64,000 nt of DNA from Chloroflexota bacterium (lineage in GTDB: Bacteria > Chloroflexota > Anaerolineae > Aggregatilineales > Phototrophicaceae), in contig JAPOSR010000066.1 in the NCBI GenBank assembly GCA_026709625.1, forward strand, positions 26,937 to 90,936, written 5' to 3'. Both the position numbers and the translations under genes were made by a program. A model generated the notes under the pieces. It saw nothing but the letters and a program-made list of their open reading frames with translations, made no database searches and was not told where the DNA came from. Each line of letters starts with the position of its first letter. Position 1 is the stretch's first letter. Below are positions 16,945 to 26,205 of the stretch, piece after piece.

Positions 16945-17129
16945 TTTAACCCTTCGTCATCGCCATAGGTATGCCCCCCATGCACATAGCCATTCCACAG
17001 GCCGGGCTGCATGGGCAGCAGCGCGTCGATGCCAGCATTCAGCTCGCGCACCTCATCTGCTGAAAGCGCGCACTTCAACAGCAGATAGCCGCGCAGGTCA
17101 AAGAAATACTTCTCGCGTTCGCTGACCAT
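16926..17129 (-). pseudogene. Phytanoyl-CoA dioxygenase family gene, 5' fragment truncated by cassette
   Basis: 67 codons from ATG 17129 (GGAGG 7 bases upstream). The text MVSEREKYFFDLRGYLLL, then ALSADEVRELNAGIDALLP, then NGYVHGGHTYGDDEGLN is a typical N terminus of bacterial PhyH-like Fe(II)/2-oxoglutarate oxygenases. The protein then stops inside the cassette's right inverted repeat, about 200 residues short of family length and without any HxD or distal His iron ligand. No remainder is found on the far side of the cassette, so the 3' part seems lost. It lies 13 bases after the FAD oxidoreductase stop, formerly the last gene of that operon. Confidence 0.8.
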
Positions 17130-17142
17130 CGTCACGCCTCCA

Positions 17143-19431
17143 TCAGGCATAGCAATGCACAGCAAATATGGCGGGCGGCGCACCCCCCTGCGTCTCCAGC
17201 GCTTCGATGCGCAGCTGGTCGGTTTCGACAGGCTCGTCCAAGCGGATCTGGTTGATTGTTTGGTGATTGTCGGTGATTTCCGCGAAGACTTTGCCATTGC
17301 CGTCGCCCAGCCGATAGCGCTTGACTGTGAAGGGCATGACCGACTCGGGGTGCCCGCGCAGGCTGGTTTCCATGGCGTGGTCGAAGTCGCTGTCAAACAT
17401 AAGGGTCACCTGGCTGATGCTCTGTGGATATGTCCAATGGATGTCCAACTTTGGCGCGGGGTCGTCTGGGTCCGCCACCCAGGCATTCACCGCCGATGTG
17501 GGCCGCGCCAATCCGTTGCCGATATTCTGCGCGCCGAAACCGTCTATGGGCTGCGAGACGGCAAAGGCGATATTGTGCCCGGCCGGCCGGCGCGGCGGTG
17601 TCCAAAACTCGAAAGCCTCCACGCCGATGTCGTGCTGGGGCTGCTGCGACCGCCAATAATGCAGCGCCAGCAAGCCAGTGACGCGCCGCTCGCTCAGGTG
17701 CAGCTGCACAAGCGGATTCGCCATCACGCAGACGAAAGCATAGCGCGAATCGTCAATCAACTCGGCGAAGTCCAGCTCAGCTGCCTGGTTGACACCCGCA
17801 GGCAGGTCAATCCGCAGCTGCTTCAGTAGGGTGTCGGGCGTGTAATTCTCGCGCCGCGCGCTGATGCGCAGCTGTACATCCAGCGTTGTCGATTCATCCG
17901 CATCCACCCAAATGGTCATGCCCGGGACGCGTCCGCGCTGCAAGGGCAGCATCTGCGCATACGGTCTATCCAGGCGCAGGCGTGGACCATCGGCGGGAAG
18001 CGCTTCCAGGCAGAGCTTGCTGGAAGCGTGGATGCTCGCTGTCTGAACCAGATCTTCAGTGTCTTGGAGCTTGAATTGCGGGATGTATTGTCCGACGCGC
18101 TGCAAATCGCGCTGCAGCAATTCGATGCGCCCGGGCTGGGCGATATCTCGCGGCAGCAAGCCTTGTTGGATGCAGTGCGCCGCCGCCATGCCCACTGACT
18201 GCGCCGCCGAAGCCAAGGTCAACATCACGCGCGTTGACCCAAATGCCACATGCGATGCGCTCATGATGCGCCCGGCGATGAACAGATTGCGGATATTCTT
18301 GCTGTATTGTGTGCGGTAGGGCACTTGATACACGCCTTTGGCATGCCATTGGTCGCAGCCGGGCCGCTCGCTGAAGACGCCATCAGCCGGGTGCAGGTCG
18401 ATCGACCAGCCGCCAAAGGAAATCGCGTCATAATGATGTCGCTGCTCGATAATATCCTGCTGGATCAGCATAGCATCGCCTTCGAACCGCCGGCTTTCCC
18501 GCTTGCCGGGGATCTGCCCGACCCATTCCAACGTCAGAGTCTCGGCATCGGGGAACTCGCCCGAATTCTTGATGTAATGCCAAACGCCATAAACGACTTT
18601 CCACAGCTGCCACTTGATGGTTTCGGTTTCGTGCACGGTGTCGAGCCGCCCGCCATATTCGATCCACCACAACCGACAGCCATCGGTGGCGGTGTTGAAG
18701 CTGCGGAAGCGCGGGATCTGCGTGATGTCTTCCAGCGCATAACTGGGCGGCACAAATTGGACCGGCACACCGACATCTTTGCTGTAGAAGTAAATGGAAT
18801 GTCCCAGCAAATAGCCATATTCTTCGCTGGGCGCAAATTTTTCACCGAATTCATCGCTGGCTTCCGCGCCCATGCGGAACGCCGCGCCCGCCTGAAAAGC
18901 CACAATGCCGTCGCCCGATGCATCGCAGAATAACGGCGCATACAGCTCGTATTGGGTGGAGTTCTGGCTGCAAAATGCAGTGACCGATTCGATGGTCTCG
19001 CCATCGCGCTTGGCTACATGGATGGCGGCTGTATTCAACAACAGCATGATGTTCGGTTCTTCAACGACTTTTTCTAGCAAGATCGTGTCGAAGAGCAAGC
19101 TGTTGCCTTCGCGGTTGCGGTACATATTTTCGACCAGCAGCTCGTCGATGACGCCGCCTTCGCGCGCCCAGCGGTTGTTGTTGTTCATGTGCGAGGTCGC
19201 GCCCAGAGCCCACAGACGCACTTCGCTGCTGGCATTGCCGCCGAGCACAGGCCGGTCTTGCGCCAGCGCGACTTTGATACCGGCTCGGGCGGCTGTGATC
19301 GCTGCGCAAGTGCCAGCCAGCCCGCCACCCACGATGACCAGATCGCAATCGATGCGCACTGTCTTTGGCGAGCGCGCTTCCGCCGAGAAGGGCTGCACCA
19401 GCATGCGCGGGATTTGATTCGCCTGTTTCAT
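17143..19431 (-). CDS. FAD-dependent oxidoreductase of unknown substrate, large form
   Basis: 762 residues from ATG 19431 with GGAGG 7 bases upstream; the frame is open further 5' without support. The dinucleotide-binding motif is DLVIVGGGLAGTCAAITAARAG (residues about 29-50), followed by LGGNASSEVRLWALGA as in PF12831-type FAD oxidoreductases common in Planctomycetes, Verrucomicrobia and Chloroflexi. A second conserved region, FIAGRIMSASHVAFGSTRVM, completes the FAD domain near residue 440. The last ~250 residues look like beta-sandwich, possibly discoidin/galactose-binding modules. It sits between two PhyH dioxygenase genes, suggesting oxidative attack on a glycan or sugar derivative (inference). 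Confidence 0.8.
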   Translation of the reverse strand: MKQANQIPRMLVQPFSAEARSPKTVRIDCDLVIVGGGLAGTCAAITAARAGIKVALAQDRPVLGGNASSEVRLWALGATSHMNNNNRWAREGGVIDELLVENMYRNREGNSLLFDTILLEKVVEEPNIMLLLNTAAIHVAKRDGETIESVTAFCSQNSTQYELYAPLFCDASGDGIVAFQAGAAFRMGAEASDEFGEKFAPSEEYGYLLGHSIYFYSKDVGVPVQFVPPSYALEDITQIPRFRSFNTATDGCRLWWIEYGGRLDTVHETETIKWQLWKVVYGVWHYIKNSGEFPDAETLTLEWVGQIPGKRESRRFEGDAMLIQQDIIEQRHHYDAISFGGWSIDLHPADGVFSERPGCDQWHAKGVYQVPYRTQYSKNIRNLFIAGRIMSASHVAFGSTRVMLTLASAAQSVGMAAAHCIQQGLLPRDIAQPGRIELLQRDLQRVGQYIPQFKLQDTEDLVQTASIHASSKLCLEALPADGPRLRLDRPYAQMLPLQRGRVPGMTIWVDADESTTLDVQLRISARRENYTPDTLLKQLRIDLPAGVNQAAELDFAELIDDSRYAFVCVMANPLVQLHLSERRVTGLLALHYWRSQQPQHDIGVEAFEFWTPPRRPAGHNIAFAVSQPIDGFGAQNIGNGLARPTSAVNAWVADPDDPAPKLDIHWTYPQSISQVTLMFDSDFDHAMETSLRGHPESVMPFTVKRYRLGDGNGKVFAEITDNHQTINQIRLDEPVETDQLRIEALETQGGAPPAIFAVHCYA

Positions 19432-19562
19432 GAACTTGCCTCCGTTAGCGGACGTCTGCGGAAAGTTGTCATAGCGATGCCATTTTCCTTGTCTGTGAGT
19501 GGTCTCTTTGCCGCCCCGCGCGTCAATGTCGGCAGCGACTCGCGAGAAAAGAAACTGGGCGT

Positions 19563-20414
19563 TTACAAGCCATGCCGATCTTGCTCGACCCCATGCTGCT
19601 GGCACCAGTCGTGTAGCGGGTTGAAGCCGCCGCTGGGCTGGAATTCTAGGGTGTCGTCCAGCTCTTCGCCAACCAGATACTGTTCCGTGTCGCTGAGTTT
19701 CTCGATGAATGATCTGTCTTGTTTGACATAATCCATCGGTTTCAGCCAGCGATAGGCATAGCCGATCATGACGGCTTTGCGCGTTATATCCGTGAAGTTG
19801 GGCGCGCCAGCGTGCCAGGTGCGGTATTCAAAGATGACGCAATCGCCAGGATTCAGCAGCGGCTCGATGGCGTTGGCGGGGTCGGCTGCGCCTGCGGGGA
19901 TGTCGAGGCGCTCCTTGAGCTGGTTGCTGCTCGGCGCAAGCAAAGTGACGCCGCTGTTGGGCTGGCTGAGGTCGGTCAAGTAAAAGGCGCACTTCAGTCC
20001 GATGCGCGGATAATTGGCAGCGCCTAGATCCAGCGATGTCCGTCCATTGTCACGATGCCAACCGGGCCGGCGGATGCTGTCGGGCGTGCCGGGCGGGTCG
20101 GGATGCCGATAGATGAGATGACTGGTGGACAGCTGCAAGTTCGAGCCCAGCAACTGGATCACCAAAGGCAGCGTGACCGGGTTGGTCAGCAGGGGGATGA
20201 AGGCATCGTCCATCGTGATGCAGTTGCGAAAGCCATCATAGATCCCGCCGCCGGTTACAAAACGGTTGAAGCGCTGGTCGGTGGCCAGCAGGCGGTCGCC
20301 AGCTTCGATCAAGCGGCTGATGGTCGCTTCATCAAGCGCGCTGCGAACGATCAGATACCCTTCTTCGTGGAATTGCCGGCGCTGCTCATTGCTGAGCTGT
20401 GTAAAGCCGTCCAT
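19563..20414 (-). CDS. Phytanoyl-CoA dioxygenase (PhyH) family protein
   Basis: 283 residues, GGAG 7 bases before ATG. Fe(II)/2-oxoglutarate-dependent oxygenase fold: the metal triad is visible as WHRD (His and Asp) and the distal His in TWHAGAPN, with the 2-oxoglutarate-binding Arg in ITRKAV. The N terminus QFHEEGYLIVRSALDE is family-typical. The gene is intact, unlike the fragment at 16926. It lies between the FAD oxidoreductase (131 bases downstream) and the W-rich protein (22 bases upstream), so it is probably in one operon. Substrate unknown. Confidence 0.87.
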   Translation of the reverse strand: MDGFTQLSNEQRRQFHEEGYLIVRSALDEATISRLIEAGDRLLATDQRFNRFVTGGGIYDGFRNCITMDDAFIPLLTNPVTLPLVIQLLGSNLQLSTSHLIYRHPDPPGTPDSIRRPGWHRDNGRTSLDLGAANYPRIGLKCAFYLTDLSQPNSGVTLLAPSSNQLKERLDIPAGAADPANAIEPLLNPGDCVIFEYRTWHAGAPNFTDITRKAVMIGYAYRWLKPMDYVKQDRSFIEKLSDTEQYLVGEELDDTLEFQPSGGFNPLHDWCQQHGVEQDRHGL

Positions 20415-20436
20415 GCAAGGTCTCCATTTTCGTTAA

Positions 20437-21822
20437 CTAGGTGTAGGTGAAATAGGCGGTGGCGATGCAATCGCCGCTGCTGCGAATGCGCACCCAATGC
20501 GCGCTGTAGCCGGGCGGGAAACTGTGATGCGCATAGGCGCCGGGCGCGACATCAAGGCGGGCATAGGTCTTCCAACTGCCATTGCCCAGGAAGTCGACAT
20601 CGATGCTGAATTCGACTGGCTCGCCGCCATCATTGCACAGGTGCAGCGCTTTTTGGTCGAAGCCAGTCATCAAATAGGGGTCAGAGACTTCGCCGGCGCC
20701 GACAGCATCTTCCCACCAGACTCCGCCCCAGCCGGCTGGTTTGCCAAAGCTCCACAGGTCATCTGTCTTGCCAAAATACAAACCGGATTGCGGCTCGCCA
20801 GCCAGTTGATTCGCGCCATGGTGCGGGCTGGCATTGTCGCTGCCCAGCACCAGCATGCCGCGATACACGCAAAAGTCGCCCAGCACCCATAGGTGCGTGG
20901 ATATCGGGCGGACTCCCCAGATGCGATTTTCGTATGCCCAGGGCGAAAGCTCATAAAACAGACCGTGGCAGTCCAGGATGAAGCGCTCATGATCGACTTC
21001 GCGGATGCGGGGCCATTCGGTCTGCCACATGTGGTCGAAGCAGTGGCTGGCTTTGGGCAGGCGATACCGTTTCCATTGCCCGTCCGCCTCGGTATACACC
21101 TGCAAGATGGCTGATCGTTTGTCCCAGCCCATGGCGAAGATTGTCCCAGCGAAGTTGCCGCGCCCATTGACCTCGATGAAGGGGCTGCGCTCAATGATCG
21201 TCCAGTTCTCGCCATCCCATTCCGCCAGCCTGCCAGCCGCTTCTGTGCCCAGAAAGTCGCGCTCGTCATAGCTGTTGTTGGCGACGACGACGCGTCCAAA
21301 ATTGCAATAGGCGGCTTTGAAATGCGCGTATTGGTGGTCGGGCACGCCCAATTCAATCGTCAAATCCGCCAGCCAGGTCGGCTGCAGGGTGTGGACATCC
21401 AGCTCATAGAACTCGCCTTCCATGCCCAGCATATACACTTTGTTTTCAGGGTCGCGCAGGTGGCGCATAGTCGAGCACAGCCGCACTTCGCGCAGCGCAT
21501 CAATGGTGCGCACCTTGCCGTCCGCGGCGATGACATGCGGTCCGATAAAACACTGGTTGGACTCAAAATGCGCCATGCGGTTGGTGTAAGTGCCCACGCA
21601 GCTTTGCGGATGCTTGCTGATTTCCAGGCGCTCGTCGATGCGATACAGCCCCGTGCCGACTCCGCTGGGCGACTTGTGCGATACATAAGTGACCAGCCAC
21701 AGCGAACCTGCCCAAGCCATCAGCGCGCCGATGCCGCATTCGCTGCGCGGCGGCCCCAATTCCGCCGTGAGCGCCAAATGGGGCATCACGCCGCTGAGAC
21801 TCAAGTGATTGTTGTTTGCCAT
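20437..21822 (-). CDS. Conserved hypothetical protein, W/Y-rich, probably beta-propeller
   Basis: 461 residues without a signal peptide or membrane segment. The sequence is rich in Trp, Tyr and Gly, with repeated short strands (WLVTYV, KVYMLGMEGEFYEL, GRLAEWDGENWTIIE, GLYFGKTDDLWSFG), which suggests a beta-propeller followed by a C-terminal beta-sandwich (FSIDVDFLGNGSWKTY to the end). I do not recognise a catalytic motif. It is 22 bases upstream of the PhyH gene on the same strand and downstream of the sugar ABC transporter, so it probably handles the same imported compound. Ribosome site weak. Confidence 0.6.
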   Translation of the reverse strand: MANNNHLSLSGVMPHLALTAELGPPRSECGIGALMAWAGSLWLVTYVSHKSPSGVGTGLYRIDERLEISKHPQSCVGTYTNRMAHFESNQCFIGPHVIAADGKVRTIDALREVRLCSTMRHLRDPENKVYMLGMEGEFYELDVHTLQPTWLADLTIELGVPDHQYAHFKAAYCNFGRVVVANNSYDERDFLGTEAAGRLAEWDGENWTIIERSPFIEVNGRGNFAGTIFAMGWDKRSAILQVYTEADGQWKRYRLPKASHCFDHMWQTEWPRIREVDHERFILDCHGLFYELSPWAYENRIWGVRPISTHLWVLGDFCVYRGMLVLGSDNASPHHGANQLAGEPQSGLYFGKTDDLWSFGKPAGWGGVWWEDAVGAGEVSDPYLMTGFDQKALHLCNDGGEPVEFSIDVDFLGNGSWKTYARLDVAPGAYAHHSFPPGYSAHWVRIRSSGDCIATAYFTYT

Positions 21823-21854
21823 GCCCGTTCGCTTTCTGTTTCACAGATTCTATG

Positions 21855-21991
21855 CAGGTCTAGCGTCGCCCTGTCCCTTGCCCCAGAACGAGGGAAGGGC
21901 AGATTGCTTGGGATTGCGGGGATTTGAAGTCCCTCCCTCATTTTGGGGGAGGGATTTAGGGTGGGGGCATATCGCCAGGGTCACCACTGCC
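21855..21991 (-). repeat. MITE-like interspersed repeat, copy D (diverged)
   Basis: Inverted orientation and the most diverged copy. The right end (GGTCACCACTGCC) and the blocks CCCTTGCCCCAGAACGAGGGAAGGG and TGGGGGCAT match the family; the left terminal sequence has decayed. It contains a strong stem, TCCCTCCC ... GGGAGGGA (about 21931-21952), and lies 14 bases after the stop of the sugar permease gene, where it could serve as the operon terminator. Confidence 0.6.
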
Positions 21992-22005
21992 ACGATGAGC
22001 AGCCC

Positions 22006-22890
22006 TCAGCCCTTCAAGCCAGAGATATTCGCGCCTTGGATGAATTGCTTTTGGAACAGGAAGAAAACGATCAACACAGGCAGCACCATCAAGGTCGAGG
22101 CAGCCATCTGCTGGTTATAGATGCCGCCTTGCCCGGGCAACGAGGTGAACTTGTACAGCCCGATGGCGAGCGTGTGCAGGTCGGGGTCTTTCAGATAAAT
22201 CAAAGGTCCCAAGAAATCGTTCCAGCTATTTTGGAAGCTCAAGATCGCGATGACGACGATAGCGGGCTTGGCCAGCGGGATCATCACCTGCGTGAAGATG
22301 CGCACTTCGCTTGCGCCATCAATTTTTGCCGCGTCCAGCAAATCCTGCGGGATGCCCAGAAAGAATTGCCGACAGATGAAGATATAGAAGGCGTTGCCGA
22401 AGAAGTTGGGCACGATCAGCGGGTAGAAGGTGTCGATCCAGCCGATGGCTTCATAAGCGGCATAGACCGGTATCAAGCGCACAGCGAAAGGCAGCATCAA
22501 GGTCGCCAGCAGAATCAAAAAGAGCGCATCGCGAAAAGGAAAGCGAAAACGAGCGAAGCCATAGGCCACCAGCGTACACGAGCCGATATCGCCGATAAGT
22601 GAGACGATTGTGACGAACATCGTATTGCGGAAGGTGATGCCAAAGTTCCAAAATTTCAGCGCGTCTGTATAATTCTCGGGCTGCCAGACGCGGGGTATCC
22701 ACTGCACGGGGAAGACTCCGACTTGATCCAAGGGCATAAAAGACGACATAAACATCCAAAACAGCGGCGCGAGGAACCAGAGACTCATCGTGATGAGCAG
22801 CAGATAGAGCAGGGCGCGGCTCAAGTATCGCGACAGGCGGACGAAACCGTCGCGTTCCAGAATGCTTCGCGGCGATGTCGCTGCTGCCAT
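22006..22890 (-). CDS. Carbohydrate ABC transporter permease (MalG/UgpE-like)
   Basis: 294 residues with six predicted membrane helices. The EAA coupling loop is GASEVRIFTQVMIPLAKPA, the site that docks on the ATPase. ATG overlaps the stop of the upstream permease by one base (TGATG). It forms the inner-membrane channel with the 22890-23855 product. No ATP-binding subunit gene is adjacent; a shared MsmX/UgpC-like ATPase elsewhere is likely (inference). Confidence 0.9.
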   Translation of the reverse strand: MAAATSPRSILERDGFVRLSRYLSRALLYLLLITMSLWFLAPLFWMFMSSFMPLDQVGVFPVQWIPRVWQPENYTDALKFWNFGITFRNTMFVTIVSLIGDIGSCTLVAYGFARFRFPFRDALFLILLATLMLPFAVRLIPVYAAYEAIGWIDTFYPLIVPNFFGNAFYIFICRQFFLGIPQDLLDAAKIDGASEVRIFTQVMIPLAKPAIVVIAILSFQNSWNDFLGPLIYLKDPDLHTLAIGLYKFTSLPGQGGIYNQQMAASTLMVLPVLIVFFLFQKQFIQGANISGLKG

Positions 22891-23855
22891 CAGTCCGTCT
22901 CACCGCCTTGATAAAAAACCCAGCGCTGCGATGTCGCCACGATGACCGCGGTGAACACAAAAATGATGATGAAGAGAATCCAGGCGAGGGCGGAAGAATA
23001 CCCCATCTGTGGCGGCAGGTACTGAAAGGCATGGTCGAACAAGTGCAGGACATAAGTTCGCGTCGCGTCTCTGGGGGCACCGCCGGTCATGATGAAGATC
23101 TGCGTGAAGACTTGAAACGCGCTGATGATGTTGATGAGCACATTCAGATAAATAGTCGGCGTCATCAAGGGGATGGTCACGCGCAGCAGGCGTTGAAAAA
23201 CAGTCGCGCCATCTATTTTTGCCGCATCATAGTATTCTTCCGGGATGCCCTGCAAACCAGCGAGAAAGATAACCATGGTCACGCCCACCCAGGTGGTGCT
23301 CATGATCAAAAAGGCGATCATGGCGTAATCGGGGTCGGCGAACCAGCGGACGCGCGGCAGCCCAATCGCGTGCAGCAAGGAATTGAGCAAGCCCGCCCGC
23401 GCATTGAGCACATAGAGCCAGATAACCGAAAGCGCCACGATGGGCACGACGGACGGCAGATAAAACAGGGTGCGCCACAGCCCTAGAAACCGCACCTTGG
23501 TATTAAGCAGCAGCGCCAGGGCAAAGCCGAGCACGATGCGGATGATGACCGAGCCGCCCACATAGACTGCGGTGTTGCGCAGCGACTTCAGGAAGAGCGG
23601 ATCATCGGTGACCATGTGAACATAATGTTCCAAGCCCACCCACTTCGGCGGTTCGACGATATTGTATTTGGTGAAACTTAGCAGGAAGGACGCGACAAAG
23701 GGAAATAGCGCAAACAGCAGAACCCCGACGATCCAAGGCGCGATGAACAGCAAGCCGAATCTGGCTTCGCGCTTGCGCATGGGCGAAAGGTCGCGCCAAC
23801 GCGTTCGTCTGCGACCTCGCAAAGCGCCCAACTGCGCGCCAAATGCGCTTGTCAT
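22890..23855 (-). CDS. Carbohydrate ABC transporter permease (MalF/UgpA-like)
   Basis: 321 residues from ATG 23855 (AAGGG about 10 bases upstream); a longer frame exists but lacks support. Six helices follow a basic N terminus (LRGRRRTRWRD). The EAA loop reads YYDAAKIDGATVFQRLLRVTIPLMTP. Translationally coupled to the partner permease and 81 bases behind the binding-protein gene, it completes the transmembrane dimer of a sugar importer. Confidence 0.9.
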   Translation of the reverse strand: MTSAFGAQLGALRGRRRTRWRDLSPMRKREARFGLLFIAPWIVGVLLFALFPFVASFLLSFTKYNIVEPPKWVGLEHYVHMVTDDPLFLKSLRNTAVYVGGSVIIRIVLGFALALLLNTKVRFLGLWRTLFYLPSVVPIVALSVIWLYVLNARAGLLNSLLHAIGLPRVRWFADPDYAMIAFLIMSTTWVGVTMVIFLAGLQGIPEEYYDAAKIDGATVFQRLLRVTIPLMTPTIYLNVLINIISAFQVFTQIFIMTGGAPRDATRTYVLHLFDHAFQYLPPQMGYSSALAWILFIIIFVFTAVIVATSQRWVFYQGGETD

Positions 23856-23936
23856 ATCGCTATGCCCTTGGTTTTTCCGCGCGCGGGATGGCGATGCAGA
23901 GCGCCCAATGCGCGCCCCGCACCGCAAGAATTCGCT

Positions 23937-25259
23937 CTAGCCGTATTCTTCCCAGAAGCTGTCCAGCAATGCCTGGATTTCTGCTTCGGCGCTGGCCAAG
24001 GCGTCTACGATCGAACTATCGCCGAAGAGCACATCGTCCACCATGCGGCCGAGGATCTGGTTGGCTTCGGGTTGGACTGGCGCGACTGGCACCAGGTAAT
24101 CCAGCGCGGCGACGCCCAGGATCGACTCGGCGCGGGGATGCACGCCGCCGTCTTTCTCATAGCCATTGCATTCCACCAGTGGCGACGGGCGCTGCTGCTG
24201 CTGGATAAACCAGCACGCGCCTTTGCCCTCGGTCTCGGTGGTCAGCCATTTGACCAGTTGCCAGGCTTCGTCGGGGTGCGCGGCATTCTTGGGGATCATA
24301 TAGCCCCAGCCGCCGTGCGCGCCACCCCGCCGGTCTGCGCGGCCGCTCGGTCCGTAGGGGATGGGCGCGACATCATAATTCAAGGTCTCGGCATGGTCTT
24401 CCAGTTGGAAGAGCGTCCAAGAGCCGTTGGATTCTATCGACACCAGTCCTTGGATGAGCGGTCCCTGGTCAAATTCACCGGACATCTCCCAAAAGGCGTT
24501 GAGCTCTTCGATGCCATAGTTGAGCTCGGTCATCGCCTGCATGAATTCCAGCGTCTCGACGCCGGCTTCATTGTTGATGGTGATGGCGCGCAGGTCGTCG
24601 CTGATCCAGGTCTGGCCGTTGGCATTCAGCCAAGCCAGGAATGGGAAGCCCGTGACCGCATTGGCGTTGAAGCCGACGCGCTCGAGGAAGCTGCCATCGC
24701 CAATGGTGAGCGCTTCCGCCGCTTCGAGCATCTCTTCCCATGTCTCGGGGAAGCTTTCGATGCCAGCTTCGGCGAAGTGGTCGCTGTTGTACCAGGCGAT
24801 CGCAAAGGCGCCGCCGCCGGGCAGCGGCAGCAGCCAGGTCTTGCCATTGAACTGCGTGCCAGCGAATTCCGAAGAGTGGAAGATGGCGGGGTCGATGCCG
24901 TCAGCCGCCATGTAATCGTCCAGCGGGATGATGGACTCGGTCGCGGCGAAGAAGGGCAGGTCTTGCCGTCCAAACATGGTTACATCGGGTGGATTGCCGG
25001 CGGCGATGGCAGCCAGCAGATTCTGCAAGCGATTGTCCCAAGGCAAGAAGATGTTGTCGACGCAGATGCCGGGGTTGTTGTTTTCAAAGTCGGCGATCTG
25101 TTCTTCCATCAGCGGGATGCGGTTGCCGCCCCAATGATGCCAATAGGTGAGCGTGACATCGCCTTCGCAGTCTGGGTTCTGCGCCGAAACCGCCGAAAGC
25201 GACAGCATCGCCAGCAGCATGACAGCCACCAGCAGCAAAAGCGTGGATTTTCTAAACAC
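23937..25259 (-). CDS. Extracellular sugar-binding protein of ABC transporter (SBP family 1)
   Basis: 440 residues from a GTG start with GGAG upstream (AAAGGAGCCCTCC). A signal peptide ends near SAVSAQN. The mature start (CEGDVTLTYWHHWGG) and the segments LLAAIAAGNPPDVTMFGRQD, AGTQFNGKTWLLPLPGG and GWGYMIPKNAAHPDEAWQLVKWL are typical of MalE/UgpB-like family 1 binding proteins. It captures an oligosaccharide or sugar derivative outside the cell. First gene of the transporter operon. Ligand not predictable. Confidence 0.9.
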   Translation of the reverse strand: MFRKSTLLLLVAVMLLAMLSLSAVSAQNPDCEGDVTLTYWHHWGGNRIPLMEEQIADFENNNPGICVDNIFLPWDNRLQNLLAAIAAGNPPDVTMFGRQDLPFFAATESIIPLDDYMAADGIDPAIFHSSEFAGTQFNGKTWLLPLPGGGAFAIAWYNSDHFAEAGIESFPETWEEMLEAAEALTIGDGSFLERVGFNANAVTGFPFLAWLNANGQTWISDDLRAITINNEAGVETLEFMQAMTELNYGIEELNAFWEMSGEFDQGPLIQGLVSIESNGSWTLFQLEDHAETLNYDVAPIPYGPSGRADRRGGAHGGWGYMIPKNAAHPDEAWQLVKWLTTETEGKGACWFIQQQQRPSPLVECNGYEKDGGVHPRAESILGVAALDYLVPVAPVQPEANQILGRMVDDVLFGDSSIVDALASAEAEIQALLDSFWEEYG

Positions 25260-25371
25260 GGAGGGCTCCTTTCACAAGCGAATGGGTTTGTATGGCTTTG
25301 ACTTTGACAGGGTGAATACACTATCCAGCGGCTGCCAGCTTGACCAACACTGCGCCGCATACGACGCAAAA

Positions 25372-25400
25372 AGTGTAGCGCGTCGCGCCAGTTTACGCAA
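25372..25400 (-). promoter_or_regulatory. Candidate promoter of the sugar ABC operon
   Basis: On the minus strand TTGCGT (25400-25395) and TACACT (25377-25372) are 17 bases apart, giving a leader of about 110 bases before the GTG start of the binding-protein gene. Hexamers are only partial matches. Confidence 0.35.
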
Positions 25401-25416
25401 CAAATTGCGGGGCGTT

Positions 25417-26205
25417 TTAATCCCAAGCGGCTCGATGCAGCGCTCGCAGCAACATATCGCGGCTGTCTTGCAGCGCCTGTCCTGGCTTGGGCAGTCTCGG
25501 GCTCAGCTCCAGGCTAAGCGCGCCAGCATAGCCAATGTCCCGCAGCGCCCGCAGCGTGTCATCGAGCGCTTCTTCGGTCATGACGCCGTCCAGCAAGCCC
25601 CAGTGCAGATCGCCCATCCCATCATTGTCATCAACATGCACATAGCCGAGTCGGTCGTCCGCATTGAAAATGACTGTGGCGGGGTCTTCGCCAGACAGCA
25701 GGATATGTCCGCTGTCGTAGAGCAGGTACAGATTGGGGTGCCCCAGCGCGCTGATATAGGCCAGGGTCTCGTCGGCAGTCGGCAGCGCTTTGCCCGGGAA
25801 GTGCTCAACCGCCAGTTTGATGTCCAACTGCGCCGCTCGCTCTGCCAGCCGCCAGAGCGCCTCGCCATAACGCGTCAGTCCGGCTTCGCTCCTGTCTTGC
25901 CCTGGCACGACATACGCCAGCTGCGCCGCCACTTCGTGGGCGTGGTCGAGAGCGCTCAGGCAATGCGCAATGGCGGTCTCGCGGGTGGATGGGTCGGCGC
26001 TGTCCAGCGATGCGCCTGGCGGCATGCCAAAGGTCGCGCCCAGGCAGCTGACTCGCAGACCGAGCTCTTGCGCCAACAAGCGGCTTTCCAACGTTCGCAA
26101 GTTTCCGGGCTGGATATCGATCCAGTCGAATCCCAGCTCGCGCGCGTCCCGCATCTGGTCGGTCTCCGCGCCGCTTAATGCCCAGATGCAGCAGGCGATG
26201 CGCAT
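25417..26205 (-). CDS. Sugar phosphate isomerase/epimerase (TIM barrel)
   Basis: 262 residues, GGGAG 8 bases before ATG. Xylose isomerase-like superfamily: metal-site segments VEHFPGK (Glu), YDSGHILL (Asp), YVHVDDNDG (His) and SLELSP (Glu) are in the expected order. It is distinct in sequence from the 8322 paralogue. It lies upstream of the sugar ABC transporter on the same strand and probably processes its substrate. Confidence 0.82.
   Translation of the reverse strand: MRIACCIWALSGAETDQMRDARELGFDWIDIQPGNLRTLESRLLAQELGLRVSCLGATFGMPPGASLDSADPSTRETAIAHCLSALDHAHEVAAQLAYVVPGQDRSEAGLTRYGEALWRLAERAAQLDIKLAVEHFPGKALPTADETLAYISALGHPNLYLLYDSGHILLSGEDPATVIFNADDRLGYVHVDDNDGMGDLHWGLLDGVMTEEALDDTLRALRDIGYAGALSLELSPRLPKPGQALQDSRDMLLRALHRAAWD

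Noticed and set aside
23862..25301. A 479-codon plus-strand open frame opposite the sugar-binding protein
   Set aside because: Shadow of the GTG-started binding-protein gene; high GC makes long antisense frames common here.
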